Assembly: GCA_964635995.1 (NCBI GenBank)
Contig: CAZWRA010000004.1
Coordinates: 1-44,297 of the forward strand
Length of the DNA: 44,297 nt
From: JAGQLF01 sp964635995
Lineage (GTDB): Bacteria; Patescibacteriota; Dojkabacteria; J137
Direction of reading: 5' to 3'
This document shows, one piece after another, positions 16,928 to 24,572 of this stretch. Numbering within the stretch: position 1 is the first letter of the stretch; every line of letters starts with the position of its first letter. Made by a program: the position numbers and the translations under genes. The notes beneath the pieces were generated by a model. The model made no database searches, was not told where the DNA came from, and saw nothing but the letters and a program-made list of their open reading frames with translations.

Positions 16928-17367
16928 CTAACTCTCAGCTCTAAAAAATCTCTCCACCTTTTTCTTAGCAAAATATCTTCCAATCTCCCTGTAAGTGCTA
17001 ATCTGCATAGGTGCATATTGATATTGATCTTTATCTCCAAAAAACCCTGGATCAAATTTACTAACAAAAAACTCAGGGACTTGATTTGGTTTAACTCCTA
17101 GCTTTACAAATGACTCTGCTATATAACTAACTATTAGTTCATAAATTCTAGGATCAAGGGGATACATTTTTACTCCATTAAATCTTGGAGTAGAGTTATC
17201 TAGCCAGAATTTTAAACTCCTATATTTTTACTTTCGAATATTTGCTCTACTACAGAAACTTCTTTTGAATTTTCTACTGGAAGTTATAAGCTTTCAATCC
17301 AGTTAATAACTGTATCGAAATACTCAGGTTTTTCAAATTCTGAATAAGAACCTGTATTTTCTGACAT
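16928..17367 (-). CDS. Hypothetical protein, interrupted by an in-frame TAA and a one-base loss
   Basis: Reconstructed from three pieces: MSENTGSYSEFEKPEYFDTV, ending WIESL before TAA (near 17286); then LPVENSKEVSVVEQIFESKN in the same frame; and, after one missing T in GTTTAAAA (near 17214), KFWLDNSTPRFNGVKMYPLD, continuing to RFFRAES. Only the last 79 codons form an uninterrupted frame from an ATG (16928-17167). The first 27 residues echo the C terminus of the neighbouring hydrolase (TGS...EF...I-W-I), which may be chance. Function unknown. Confidence 0.45.
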
Positions 17368-17392
17368 GTTTATATATTAATACCCTGTGAAA

Positions 17393-18112
17393 TCAAGAAG
17401 TCAGTAGATTTTTTAGTATTGCTTTCATTTGAGTATTTTTCCCAAACTCTCTGTTAACTAATGTTTGAAGTGCAAGAAAAGCCTCTTCAATTTCTCTATC
17501 AACATAACTGTTTTTAGCTTTTCCAATAAATAAATACGTAGATAGGAGATTATGCTTTTCTCTTTTCAAAGTAAGAACTTTCTCTTTAAAAGATTGTATT
17601 TTTGCTGTTTTTTCTTCTCCTTCTCGCAATTCATTAATCTGAGCAATTAATTTATCACCGTAAGTTATAAGTGTTCCAGAGCTGGTCTGTGAAAGACCCA
17701 TTTTTAAATTTGTAAATACTGTCTTTAACTTATCATTATCAACTCGCAATAAATCATCAACTGTAAAAACAAAGTAAGTGTTTATTGAACTAGCCTTTAT
17801 TATTCCATCTTCTATTACTGCATCTGGAGATACTAAAGCTAAGGCTGTATCTGGTTTTACATCAATTAAGTATCTATGTATTTCTTCAAAATGTCCCCAA
17901 TCGAAAACAAATATTCCGACATTACTTCTTCTATTTATTTCTCTTGCAGCTGTATCGCTGTCATGTACTAATATAATGTTTTTGGATGAGACTGGAATAA
18001 CATACCTTTGTGCATGACCATTCGCAGTAGAAAGAGAAACGTTTACTGTATCTTCAGGAGATGCATTTTCTAGATATTCATTTATTGTCCGAACTTCTTC
18101 GAAATTAGCCAT
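17393..18112 (-). CDS. Hypothetical protein
   Basis: 239 aa, soluble, with an alpha/beta N-terminal half (KNIILVHDSDTAAREI, VGIFVFDWGHFEEIHRYLID) that could be a receiver-like or Rossmann-like fold, and a helical, probably coiled-coil C-terminal half (ELREGEEKTAKIQSFKEKV, TLKREKHNLLSTYLF). No family recognised. It ends in TGA. Continuing past that TGA gives only about 24 unlikely residues, so TGA seems a genuine stop. Confidence 0.6.
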   Translation of the reverse strand: MANFEEVRTINEYLENASPEDTVNVSLSTANGHAQRYVIPVSSKNIILVHDSDTAAREINRRSNVGIFVFDWGHFEEIHRYLIDVKPDTALALVSPDAVIEDGIIKASSINTYFVFTVDDLLRVDNDKLKTVFTNLKMGLSQTSSGTLITYGDKLIAQINELREGEEKTAKIQSFKEKVLTLKREKHNLLSTYLFIGKAKNSYVDREIEEAFLALQTLVNREFGKNTQMKAILKNLLTS

Positions 18113-18177
18113 AATAGTAATAATTCTATATAACTATTATAGCCTAATAATGTATGTGTCGCCAATTTTTGATAACG

Positions 18178-18934
18178 CTACCCAATCTCGATTTCTATTT
18201 GCTGTAGGGCTTTTTTCATCTTTAACCTCATCTCTTTAGTATACGGGTTAAATGTCATCTTGTCATTAAACAGTTGACTTGTGTCGTTTTCTACAGCTTC
18301 TTGGTTATATAAAACACCTTCAAAACCTTTTGTTGAAATATCGTTTCTTCTGACATTTAGAATTATTCCAATTTTACCAATCATAAAGGCATAAGCATGT
18401 GTATATGCCGCTTGAAGATCGTGCTCATCTGGAGTTAAATTTCTAAGATCACAGCCTAAACCTTTCCAAAAATCTAGAAATACATCTAATCTTTCTTTAT
18501 TTTCGATTTTTAATGGGTCAAATATGAATTTCAATCCTTAAAAAACGTAGCATTTTGAGTTGAATCAGGCCCAAACATTAGATGTGTTGATAGTAAATCA
18601 CAATTCAAATTCTCACTCATAACTTTTGCTGGATGTACACTTACTGAGCAAACATCAACAACTATCGAGGTTTTAGGAATTAGATCTTTTATCTCTTTTA
18701 TTTGGTCTTCAAAGGCTTAAATCGGGACCGCTGGTATTACAATATCCGACTTACAGATCTCTTCAATAGTTTTGAATTTTTTGATTGTTCAATTTTTATT
18801 TTTGAATTATTCTCAAACTCAATCCTTCTAGAGAAAATGGAAACCTCAAAATCATTTTTTCCATATCTCTTAAAAGCTTTATATAGCATGTCTCCAAATC
18901 TTCCATTTCCAATAATTCCAACTGTATATTTCAT
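18178..18934 (-). CDS. TyrA-like prephenate/arogenate dehydrogenase, interrupted frame
   Basis: Three collinear pieces. The first has a Rossmann motif, MKYTVGIIGNGRFGDMLYKA. The second starts TIEEICKSDIVIPAVPI and includes VVDVCSVSVHPAKVM and LLSTHLMFGPDS, the TyrA substrate/NAD region. The third holds DEHDLQAAYTHAYAFMIGKI, the conserved helical part. Joints: one A missing in a short A-run near 18785, an in-frame TAA near 18723, and one base missing near 18537. Combined length is about 250 aa. The intact tyrosine attenuator upstream matches a tyrosine-biosynthetic role and argues that the gene is functional and the lesions are sequencing errors or very recent. Confidence 0.7.
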
Positions 18935-18960
18935 ATAAATTAAATAATAAAAATAAAATA

Positions 18961-18981
18961 AAAAAACTCCCTTGAAGGAGT
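18961..18981 (-). terminator. Attenuator terminator hairpin
   Basis: ACTCC-TTCAAG-GGAGT followed by a U-run (TTTTTTT) on the minus strand, about 27 nt before the tyrA start codon. No gene other than the short leader peptide lies upstream on this strand, which fits attenuation better than ordinary gene-end termination. Confidence 0.75.
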
Positions 18982-19011
18982 CTAACTTTTTACCACAATT
19001 ATTAGCTCCTT
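18961..19011 (-). promoter_or_regulatory. Transcription attenuator (terminator/antiterminator) for tyrA
   Basis: On the minus strand the leader peptide stop (TAA, 19012-19010) overlaps AAGGAG (19011-19006). AAGGAG can pair perfectly with CTCCTT (18980-18975), forming an antiterminator. CTCC alternatively pairs with GGAG (ACTCC 18981-18977 with GGAGT 18970-18966), followed by at least six T, forming a terminator. The structures are mutually exclusive. A ribosome stalled on the upstream Tyr codons would leave AAGGAG free. One reaching the stop codon would cover it and allow termination. Confidence 0.75.
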
Positions 19012-19072
19012 ATATAAGGTAAGAATAATAAGTGTAGTAATAGAAATTATTTTGCATGAGATGATTACACAT
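19010..19072 (-). CDS. Tyrosine-rich leader peptide of the tyrA attenuator
   Basis: A 20-codon open frame beginning MCNHLMQNN and continuing FYYYTYYSYLI: six Tyr and one Phe in nine consecutive codons (F10 to Y18). Such runs are the hallmark of leader peptides that sense charged tRNA (compare the Phe run of pheL and the Trp codons of trpL). A TATATT box four nt before ATG suggests leaderless transcription. The stop codon overlaps the antiterminator sequence. It is divergent from the KamB-like gene, with a palindrome between the two promoters. Confidence 0.75.
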   Translation of the reverse strand: MCNHLMQNNFYYYTYYSYLI

Positions 19073-19088
19073 AATAAATATAGATTTG

Positions 19089-19118
19089 AGTACTTCGATG
19101 CCTAGGTATTTAAGTACT
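19089..19118. promoter_or_regulatory. Palindromic operator-like site between the tyr leader and kamB-like promoters
   Basis: AGTACTT at 19089-19095 and AAGTACT at 19112-19118 are symmetric around CCTAGG (19101-19106), five nt away on each side. The right half (CCTAGGTATTTAAGTAC) differs by one base from the site before tsaD at 33340-33367. In both cases exactly eight nt separate the last C from a TATAAT box. It would cover the -35 region of both divergent promoters. Confidence 0.6.
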
Positions 19119-19125
19119 AATTAGC

Positions 19126-19131
19126 TATAAT
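19126..19131 (+). promoter_or_regulatory. -10 box of the kamB-like gene (leaderless)
   Basis: A perfect TATAAT with CTATT (5 nt) before the ATG at 19137. The transcript would start at or within a base or two of the start codon. No Shine-Dalgarno sequence is present. Confidence 0.65.
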
Positions 19132-19136
19132 CTATT

Positions 19137-19784
19137 ATGCTTAATGTTCTTAACGGTAAAAAGATTAAACAGGAGAGTACACTAAAAATTGATCCTAGAT
19201 TTAAAAAAATTATTATTGATTTAGGTTGTGGAGATGGTAAGCAGACTTATAAATTAGCTTACGATCATCCCGAAAATTTTTATATTGGCATTGATGCAAA
19301 CTTTAAGGCTCTTGAAGAAATATCTAGAAAAGCGAAAAAAAAACCTGCGAAGGGAGGTCTTAATAATTTAATGTATATCCATGGTGTCGCAGAGAATTTA
19401 CCTATTGAACTTGAATCAATAGCTGATGAAGTCCAGGTTAACTTCCCTTGGGGATCGCTTCTTGAAGGAATAGTTTCAGTAAACACTGTAATAATTCAAA
19501 ACTTAGTTTTAATTACAAAAAATACTGGAGTGCTACAGATAATTACAACTTACGACGATAAGTACGAAGAAGCGTTTAGAGCTGAAAGAAATTTACCGGA
19601 GCTAAGCCTAGGTTATTTTGAAGATGATTTTAAAAAGGCGATTTTAAATTTTGGAATAAAAATTATGAAAGTTAAAGTTTTAGATGAAAATGAAAAAGCA
19701 AGTATATTATCACCATGGGGAAAAAAAATCTTAAGCAAAAGAGATAGGGAGGTTTATAGTATTACGGGAGTAGTAGTTAAATAA
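19137..19784 (+). CDS. 16S rRNA (adenine1408-N1)-methyltransferase-like protein, KamB/NpmA family
   Basis: 215 aa, SAM-dependent. SAM motif I is IIDLGCGDGKQTYKLA (28-43), then YIGIDAN. The family hallmark RKAKKKPAKGGLNNLMYIHG (64-83) is followed by AENLP and VNFPWGSLL (101-109). Trp105 and Trp194 (SPWGKKIL) match the two Trp that in NpmA clamp the flipped A1408. Known members confer resistance to several aminoglycosides by methylating the decoding site. Whether this one does is inference. The first ATG sits five nt after TATAAT. TrmB is also a Rossmann methyltransferase but lacks the PAKGGL and FPWGSLL motifs. Confidence 0.85.
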   Translation: MLNVLNGKKIKQESTLKIDPRFKKIIIDLGCGDGKQTYKLAYDHPENFYIGIDANFKALEEISRKAKKKPAKGGLNNLMYIHGVAENLPIELESIADEVQVNFPWGSLLEGIVSVNTVIIQNLVLITKNTGVLQIITTYDDKYEEAFRAERNLPELSLGYFEDDFKKAILNFGIKIMKVKVLDENEKASILSPWGKKILSKRDREVYSITGVVVK

Positions 19785-19803
19785 TTTTATAATGTTATAA
19801 TCA

Positions 19804-20082
19804 ATGAATATGACTGTACAACAATACGAAAAGGAAATAAAAAAGCTAGAAATGTCTAATCGAGCCTTGAAAAGAGAGTTAGGTTGGTTTAAGAGTTTAG
19901 TTAATAGATTTTATCCATCAGTTATCTTCCTTATTGCATCTTTTGTATATTTTTCTTTAATAGAAGAAGAAACAATTGCTTATTCAATAGGTCGTACTAT
20001 ATTATATACAATTCTATTTATTCTAGCTGATCTGATTATCGGAAGAATAGTAAGAAAAGTTTGGGAAAATAGGCAAAAATAA
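19804..20082 (+). CDS. Small membrane protein with N-terminal coiled coil
   Basis: 92 aa. Residues 5-30 look like a coiled coil (VQQYEKEIKKLEMSNRALKR), then two membrane segments (SVIFLIASFVYFSLI and TILYTILFILADLIIG), and a basic tail. It begins 19 nt after the KamB-like gene. A TATAAT box immediately upstream (TATAATCA before ATG) may give a separate transcript. No known family. Confidence 0.6.
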   Translation: MNMTVQQYEKEIKKLEMSNRALKRELGWFKSLVNRFYPSVIFLIASFVYFSLIEEETIAYSIGRTILYTILFILADLIIGRIVRKVWENRQK

Positions 20083-20083
20083 T

Positions 20084-20299
20084 ATGAATATAAAATTAAA
20101 AAAATCTTCTCTAAAAGCGAATTTACTGAAATCACTAATTATTTTTATTGCTGTTTTTGTATCAACTGCAATTTCTACAGCTATAAACAATGAATTTCTT
20201 TTGGTATTTTCGCTGCTAAATTCAATTCTTTCTGTTCTTTTTATATACTTAATTGAATTTACTTCTAACTTTCTAAAGGATGCAGGAGGAAGATTATAG
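20084..20299 (+). CDS. Small two-helix membrane protein
   Basis: 71 aa with a basic start (MNIKLKKSSLK) and two hydrophobic segments. It starts one base after the preceding stop, so the two are likely translated from one mRNA, and its 3' end overlaps the DUF371 gene by 20 nt. Function unknown. Confidence 0.55.
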   Translation: MNIKLKKSSLKANLLKSLIIFIAVFVSTAISTAINNEFLLVFSLLNSILSVLFIYLIEFTSNFLKDAGGRL

Positions 20300-20711
20300 A
20301 CTAGAGTATTCGTTCTATTGTTCAGGACATCCTAATATTAAGGCTACTCATTTTAAGACTTTAGAATTTACGAAAGATGAAGACTTAACTGAACGTGGTG
20401 ATTGTATTATCGGAATAAAAGCAGATTTTGATTTAGAAAAACTTAAGCTATTTAATAAGAAAATAAAACTCATTTGTTCAATAACTGATCCTTCTACTGG
20501 AGAAGATATTTCAAGTGAATTTAAGTGCTTCGTTAATCCTAACTTTAACTCAGAGCATGAAATTGTTCTTAGAAAAAGTCATTTTGACTCTGGTAGAACT
20601 TTTGGATTTAACTTGAATAGAGGAGCAAATAATCTGGATAGAAGAATTATCGAACTACTTAGTAACCCAGAAAGTAAAATGAAAGTCACAATTATTGAGG
20701 GATGGATCTAA
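20280..20711 (+). CDS. DUF371-like protein
   Basis: 143 aa. The segment SGHPNIKATHFKTLEFTKDE followed by LTERGDCIIGIKAD matches the DUF371 signature (GHpN-ATH-TTLE-T---L--RGDCIIGV), best known from archaea, where the function is unknown. The conserved Gly-His, Thr-His and Gly-Asp-Cys positions are all present. Its start lies inside the end of the previous gene, suggesting coupled translation. An archaeal-type family in this genome may be a transfer. Confidence 0.75.
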   Translation: MQEEDYRLEYSFYCSGHPNIKATHFKTLEFTKDEDLTERGDCIIGIKADFDLEKLKLFNKKIKLICSITDPSTGEDISSEFKCFVNPNFNSEHEIVLRKSHFDSGRTFGFNLNRGANNLDRRIIELLSNPESKMKVTIIEGWI

Positions 20712-21263
20712 TTATTTCCAGTTATAAGATCCAGGCTTATTCTTAATATTTTCAATCTCTCTATAAACATCTTGAAGCAATATAGCTGTAAGAACTATCG
20801 ATGAGATAGTTGAAAGAACAGCGATCCAGCTATAAGTATTTCCAACCGCTGAGTTAAAGATAACAATTGATGTTGCAATCCATAAGAATACTAGATGAAT
20901 TGAAGCTGAATGATAAATTTCATACGAATTTTGAATTAGGCTAAGCATATTTGAATGTGCAAGTTTAGCAACTAATGTTGGCTTTGCATGAGTATTATGA
21001 AAGAAAACAGCTTTAATAAGAACTACAGAAAATAATCCAGCAACAAAAGCATACATTATTAAATCAGAATATGAGGTAATTGTGATTAAGTCTTGTTTTG
21101 AGACCATTGGGGACACAGCTAATAGAGCATCTGAATACTCCCTAATATTAACGTTTACACCTATAAATTTTCCTACTAATATGACACCAACAAACTTACC
21201 AAACACCATTAAAAGTGCAGGTAGTAGCGAATAATCAATTAGCTTAATTAGTGATTTAGACAC
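20712..21263 (-). CDS. Hypothetical multi-pass membrane protein
   Basis: 183 aa with about four or five hydrophobic segments (LLPALLMVFGKFVGVILVG, LIMYAFVAGLFSVVLIKAVF, LVFLWIATSIVIFNS, ISSIVLTAILLQ). No motif recognised. It lies next to rpsT on the minus strand (23 nt gap) and is convergent, stop to stop, with the DUF371 gene. Confidence 0.6.
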   Translation of the reverse strand: MSKSLIKLIDYSLLPALLMVFGKFVGVILVGKFIGVNVNIREYSDALLAVSPMVSKQDLITITSYSDLIMYAFVAGLFSVVLIKAVFFHNTHAKPTLVAKLAHSNMLSLIQNSYEIYHSASIHLVFLWIATSIVIFNSAVGNTYSWIAVLSTISSIVLTAILLQDVYREIENIKNKPGSYNWK

Positions 21264-21286
21264 AAATTGAGTAATAAAAGCCTAAA

Positions 21287-21547
21287 TTATATTGCCTTTA
21301 TTTTAGCAGCGAGTCTTGATTTATATCTAGCTGCAGTATTTTTCTTTATTATATTCATTTTTGCAGCTTTATCAATCTCTTTGTAAGCTGTTGGAAGTAG
21401 TTGTTCAGCAACTTTTTTATCCTTAGCTGCGATAGCCTTACCTACAGCCTTTCTAGCCTCAGAAACTTGTCTTTTTTTTCTCAGGTTGATCACTCTTTTT
21501 CTTTGAGCTACTCTAATTGCTTTTTTTGCTGAGCTTGTATTTCCCAT
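21287..21547 (-). CDS. rpsT: 30S ribosomal protein S20
   Basis: 86 aa, extremely basic and Ala-rich. MGNTSSAKKAIRVAQRKRVI and NLRKKRQVSEARKAVGKAI are typical of S20, a helical-bundle protein that binds 16S rRNA. Length is as expected. It stands apart from other ribosomal genes, as rpsT usually does. Confidence 0.93.
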   Translation of the reverse strand: MGNTSSAKKAIRVAQRKRVINLRKKRQVSEARKAVGKAIAAKDKKVAEQLLPTAYKEIDKAAKMNIIKKNTAARYKSRLAAKIKAI

Positions 21548-21640
21548 ATATATTTATTAATTTAGTGCATTGAATTTTAGCAGATTAGTAGTGGTTTCTT
21601 CAACATTTTATGATACTCTCTTAAGGGATATTTCTAAATT

Positions 21641-22486
21641 ATGAGTGAATTATTCAAGCTTTTAGGACAACCTACAAAACTTATCGATACCCACTGTCAT
21701 TTTAACGATCCAGTCTTTGAACATGATTTTCAGCATATTTTGAAAAAAGTTGAGGAAAATAACATCTCTGAAATATGGGATATTTCTATAAACGTGTCTA
21801 CATCAGAAGAATCAGTAAAGATCTCGAGTCAAAATACCGGAATAAAAAGCTTTGTTGGAATTGATCCTGAGATATTTATACCTAATTCCTCTCAATTTTT
21901 AGGTTTTGATCTCGGAGATGAGTGGATGAATGAGGAAATGCAGAAAATAAGATCAATTATAATGAATAATCTTGAAAACATAAAAGGGATTGGAGAAACA
22001 GGATTAGATTACTATTGGATAGCAAATATCTCTGAAGATGAGCAGGCCTTCTCTAAGTTATTTCAAGAGAAACTATTTAGGAGACATTTAAAACTAGCTT
22101 CAGAATTAAACCTTCCATTAAGCATTCATTCAAGAAATGCTGAAGAAGACTGTTTAAGAATTGTTAAAGAATATAAGACATATGGTATTTTTCATTCATT
22201 TACAGGAAAACTGGAAACTGCACAAGAAATTATTAACGCTGGATGGGGAGTTGGGGTAAATGGAATAATTACTTTTAAAAATGCAGCCGAACTAAGAGAA
22301 ATGTATAAATCATTGTTGAAAGATAAAGAAATAAAAAGCATTGAAGATATTTATAAAGCCGGTATTTATTTTGAGACGGATGCCCCTTTCTTAACCCCAG
22401 AGGGTAATAGAGGAGAGAGGAACGACCCGTCTTTATTAAAAAATGTTTACGAGTACTTTATTAGTAATGTTCTTAAACCTAATTAA
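21641..22486 (+). CDS. tatD: TatD-family metal-dependent hydrolase
   Basis: 281 aa. Metal ligands in order: LIDTHCHFND (H18, H20), GIGETGLDYYW (Glu), LPLSIHSRNAEEDCL (His), GIFHSFTGKLE (His) and YFETDAPFLTPEGNRGERND (Asp). This is the complete TatD TIM-barrel set; TatD enzymes are 3'-5' DNases and deoxyribonucleases in DNA repair or quality control. A short insertion between the GIDPE and ETGLD motifs makes it slightly longer than usual. Confidence 0.92.
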   Translation: MSELFKLLGQPTKLIDTHCHFNDPVFEHDFQHILKKVEENNISEIWDISINVSTSEESVKISSQNTGIKSFVGIDPEIFIPNSSQFLGFDLGDEWMNEEMQKIRSIIMNNLENIKGIGETGLDYYWIANISEDEQAFSKLFQEKLFRRHLKLASELNLPLSIHSRNAEEDCLRIVKEYKTYGIFHSFTGKLETAQEIINAGWGVGVNGIITFKNAAELREMYKSLLKDKEIKSIEDIYKAGIYFETDAPFLTPEGNRGERNDPSLLKNVYEYFISNVLKPN

Positions 22487-22487
22487 G

Positions 22488-22778
22488 TTAAGCTTCTTTT
22501 GAATCTACTAATTCTACTTTAATACCTCCAGCTCGCTCAGCTACCATATTGTATACAAGAGCACCAACATAACCTCCTATAAAACCTCCGATTCCATACA
22601 TAATTGGCGTAATTATAATTGCAGCAATTCCCGCACCTCCTGCTCCAGGTACTCCAGCTTGTGATAAAGCTGATGAGAATAGAGCAGTCATTAAACCTGC
22701 AAATAATCCAAGAACAAATCCCATTGCACCTGAGAATTTTGCGTATGACATTGGATCTACTTTTCTAATTTCCTTCAT
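22488..22778 (-). CDS. Small membrane protein, DUF3566-like
   Basis: From Met at 22778 (MKEIRKVDPMSYAKFSGAMG) the product is 96 aa with two Gly/Ala-rich membrane segments and a short C-terminal beta segment (GIKVELVDSKEA). An upstream ATG adds 18 hydrophobic, unlikely residues, so I prefer the internal start. The R-K-[VL]-[DS]-P-x-S-x-A-K start and glycine-rich second helix resemble DUF3566. Function unknown. Convergent with tatD (stops two nt apart). Confidence 0.6.
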   Translation of the reverse strand: MKEIRKVDPMSYAKFSGAMGFVLGLFAGLMTALFSSALSQAGVPGAGGAGIAAIIITPIMYGIGGFIGGYVGALVYNMVAERAGGIKVELVDSKEA

Positions 22779-22872
22779 AGAAATAGAAGATAATATATAA
22801 ATTAATTGATTGTAACATAAAGAAATACTCATATCATTTGTATATACTTTGTCATTGGTTATAATAAGAATA

Positions 22873-24027
22873 ATGAAAATACTGTATATAATTCCTCGAT
22901 TTCATCCATTTAAAGGTGGTGCTGAGCAAAACATTGAAGCAATGGCAACTAGAATGGTAGAACAAGGTCATGAAGTAAGTATATTCACAACAAATGTTAA
23001 GTTTCGAAATGAAAAATTGCCTTGGGTAGAGGAATACAAAGGTATTAAGATTTATAGACATTGGGCAATCAATGAATCACTTTATGCCGGATTCTATCCT
23101 AGATTACTTCCTAGACTTTTAGCCTCAGATGCTGACATTATTCATGTTTCTGGATTTGGTTTTATCTGGACAGAGTTCTGTTTAGTAATGAAAAGACTAA
23201 TTAGCCGAAAGGTTAAATTTATTAATACACCTCATGGACCATTTTTAGCTTTTGCAAAAAAGGGAATTAAAGGCTTTGTTAAAAAATTCTATACATTTTT
23301 TTTAAAACTCATTATTCCATTTGTTTATGATCGAGCAATCTCTGTTGTTCCAACTCAAAAGGATTGGATGATGAAAGAATATAATGTAAAGGAAAGAAAT
23401 ATTATTTTAATTCCTAATGGAATTAATAAAAATTATATAGAAAAAAAAGTTCCTAAATATAATCCTGAAGACAAAATTATTATTACTTATCTAAATCGAA
23501 TGGAATGGTATAAAGGAATACAGGATGTTCTATATGCAATGAGTAAACTTAAAAAAGAAGTTTTAGATAAGATTGAATTTTGGATAATGGGGAGAGAAGG
23601 AAGGTATACAAAAAAGCTAAGACAAATAATTTCAGAAAATAATTTAGAAAATAATACTAAGATAATATTTACTCCTACAGACGAACAAAGAGATGAAGCT
23701 TTTTTAAAATCTCAAGTTAATATACTTCCAAGTAAGTGGGAAGCAACTGGCATTGTTTTAATTGAAGCTATGGCTAAAGGTAACTTAATTATTACAACTA
23801 ACCAGAACGAGGCTTCAGAATTGTTAATTAATCCATTATCTGGATATTCTTACACTTTTGGCGATGTAGAAAGGCTGACCTATATTTTGAACGATGTAGT
23901 TAATAATTATAAAAAAAGGTTTGAAATGATTGAGCATAACCTATCTTTTGCAAGGAATTTTACGTGGGAAGCAGTTTTCCCAACATACTTAGAATTAATC
24001 GACTCTCTTCTTAATGAAAATTCGTAA
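22873..24027 (+). CDS. Glycosyltransferase family 4-like
   Basis: About 384 aa from MKILYIIPRFHPFKGGAEQ, with the GT4 N-terminal GGAE loop. The C-terminal nucleotide-sugar domain has LNRMEWYKGIQDVLYA, FWIMGREGRY, and LPSKWEATGIVLIEAMAKG with the E-x7-E motif. It probably transfers a hexose to a surface polysaccharide or glycolipid; donor and acceptor unknown. I chose ATG 22873 over the upstream ATG 22849 because protein homology starts there and TATAAT (22860-22865) lies seven nt before it. The last 14 nt overlap the GNAT gene. Confidence 0.88.
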   Translation: MKILYIIPRFHPFKGGAEQNIEAMATRMVEQGHEVSIFTTNVKFRNEKLPWVEEYKGIKIYRHWAINESLYAGFYPRLLPRLLASDADIIHVSGFGFIWTEFCLVMKRLISRKVKFINTPHGPFLAFAKKGIKGFVKKFYTFFLKLIIPFVYDRAISVVPTQKDWMMKEYNVKERNIILIPNGINKNYIEKKVPKYNPEDKIIITYLNRMEWYKGIQDVLYAMSKLKKEVLDKIEFWIMGREGRYTKKLRQIISENNLENNTKIIFTPTDEQRDEAFLKSQVNILPSKWEATGIVLIEAMAKGNLIITTNQNEASELLINPLSGYSYTFGDVERLTYILNDVVNNYKKRFEMIEHNLSFARNFTWEAVFPTYLELIDSLLNENS

Positions 24028-24535
24028 AGCAAGAATTAATGATTTCGAGTTGATTAAGAACTTAATGTTAACTGCATTAAAATCTGATCCTTCAGCCTTT
24101 GTTGGAGAATATGATGAATATAACTCAAGTTCAGATTCTTGGTGGAAGCTTTACTTGAATGATTACTTAATTGGAATTCATTCTAATTTATTTTTCTATC
24201 TTAATGAAAAAAGCGAACCTATAGGAATGATTGGTGTTACTTTTAATAAAAGAAAGCGATTAAGTCATGTTGCAACAATTGTTTGGTTTTATGTTTTGCC
24301 AGAATATAGGAAAAACGGAATCGGTAAAGAATTAATTTTATTCCTAATAGATCACTTGAATAATCTCTCACATATACGAAAAGTATCCTTGACAGTAATA
24401 TCTTCACAAGAAAAAGCAATAGCGATGTACAAGCAAAACTCATTTAAAATTGTTGGAACACAAAAAAAGGAGATCCAGTTTGAGGATTCATTCTTTGACT
24501 TTATTACTATGGAAAGAGAACTTGAAGCAAAGTAA
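24014..24535 (+). CDS. GNAT-family N-acetyltransferase
   Basis: 173 aa. Motif A, VWFYVLPEYRKNGIGKELI, has the R/Q-x-x-G-x-G/A acetyl-CoA loop, preceded by beta strands (EPIGMIGVTFNKRKRLSHVA) and followed by LTVISSQEKAIAMYKQNSF, the usual GNAT motif B. Substrate unknown. It overlaps the glycosyltransferase end by 14 nt, so the two are probably co-translated and may act on the same sugar or glycan. Confidence 0.88.
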   Translation: MKIRKARINDFELIKNLMLTALKSDPSAFVGEYDEYNSSSDSWWKLYLNDYLIGIHSNLFFYLNEKSEPIGMIGVTFNKRKRLSHVATIVWFYVLPEYRKNGIGKELILFLIDHLNNLSHIRKVSLTVISSQEKAIAMYKQNSFKIVGTQKKEIQFEDSFFDFITMERELEAK

Positions 24536-24572
24536 ATAATAAGGTTATTCTATAGTAAGTCACCAAACAAAA

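Noticed and set aside
18990..19136. tRNA or small RNA gene between tyrA and the kamB-like gene
   Set aside because: No cloverleaf; the region is fully explained by the leader peptide, attenuator, palindrome and divergent promoters.
19137..19784. trmB (tRNA m7G46 methyltransferase)
   Set aside because: The PAKGGL and FPWGSLL motifs and C-terminal SPWGKKIL match KamB/NpmA and are not TrmB motifs.
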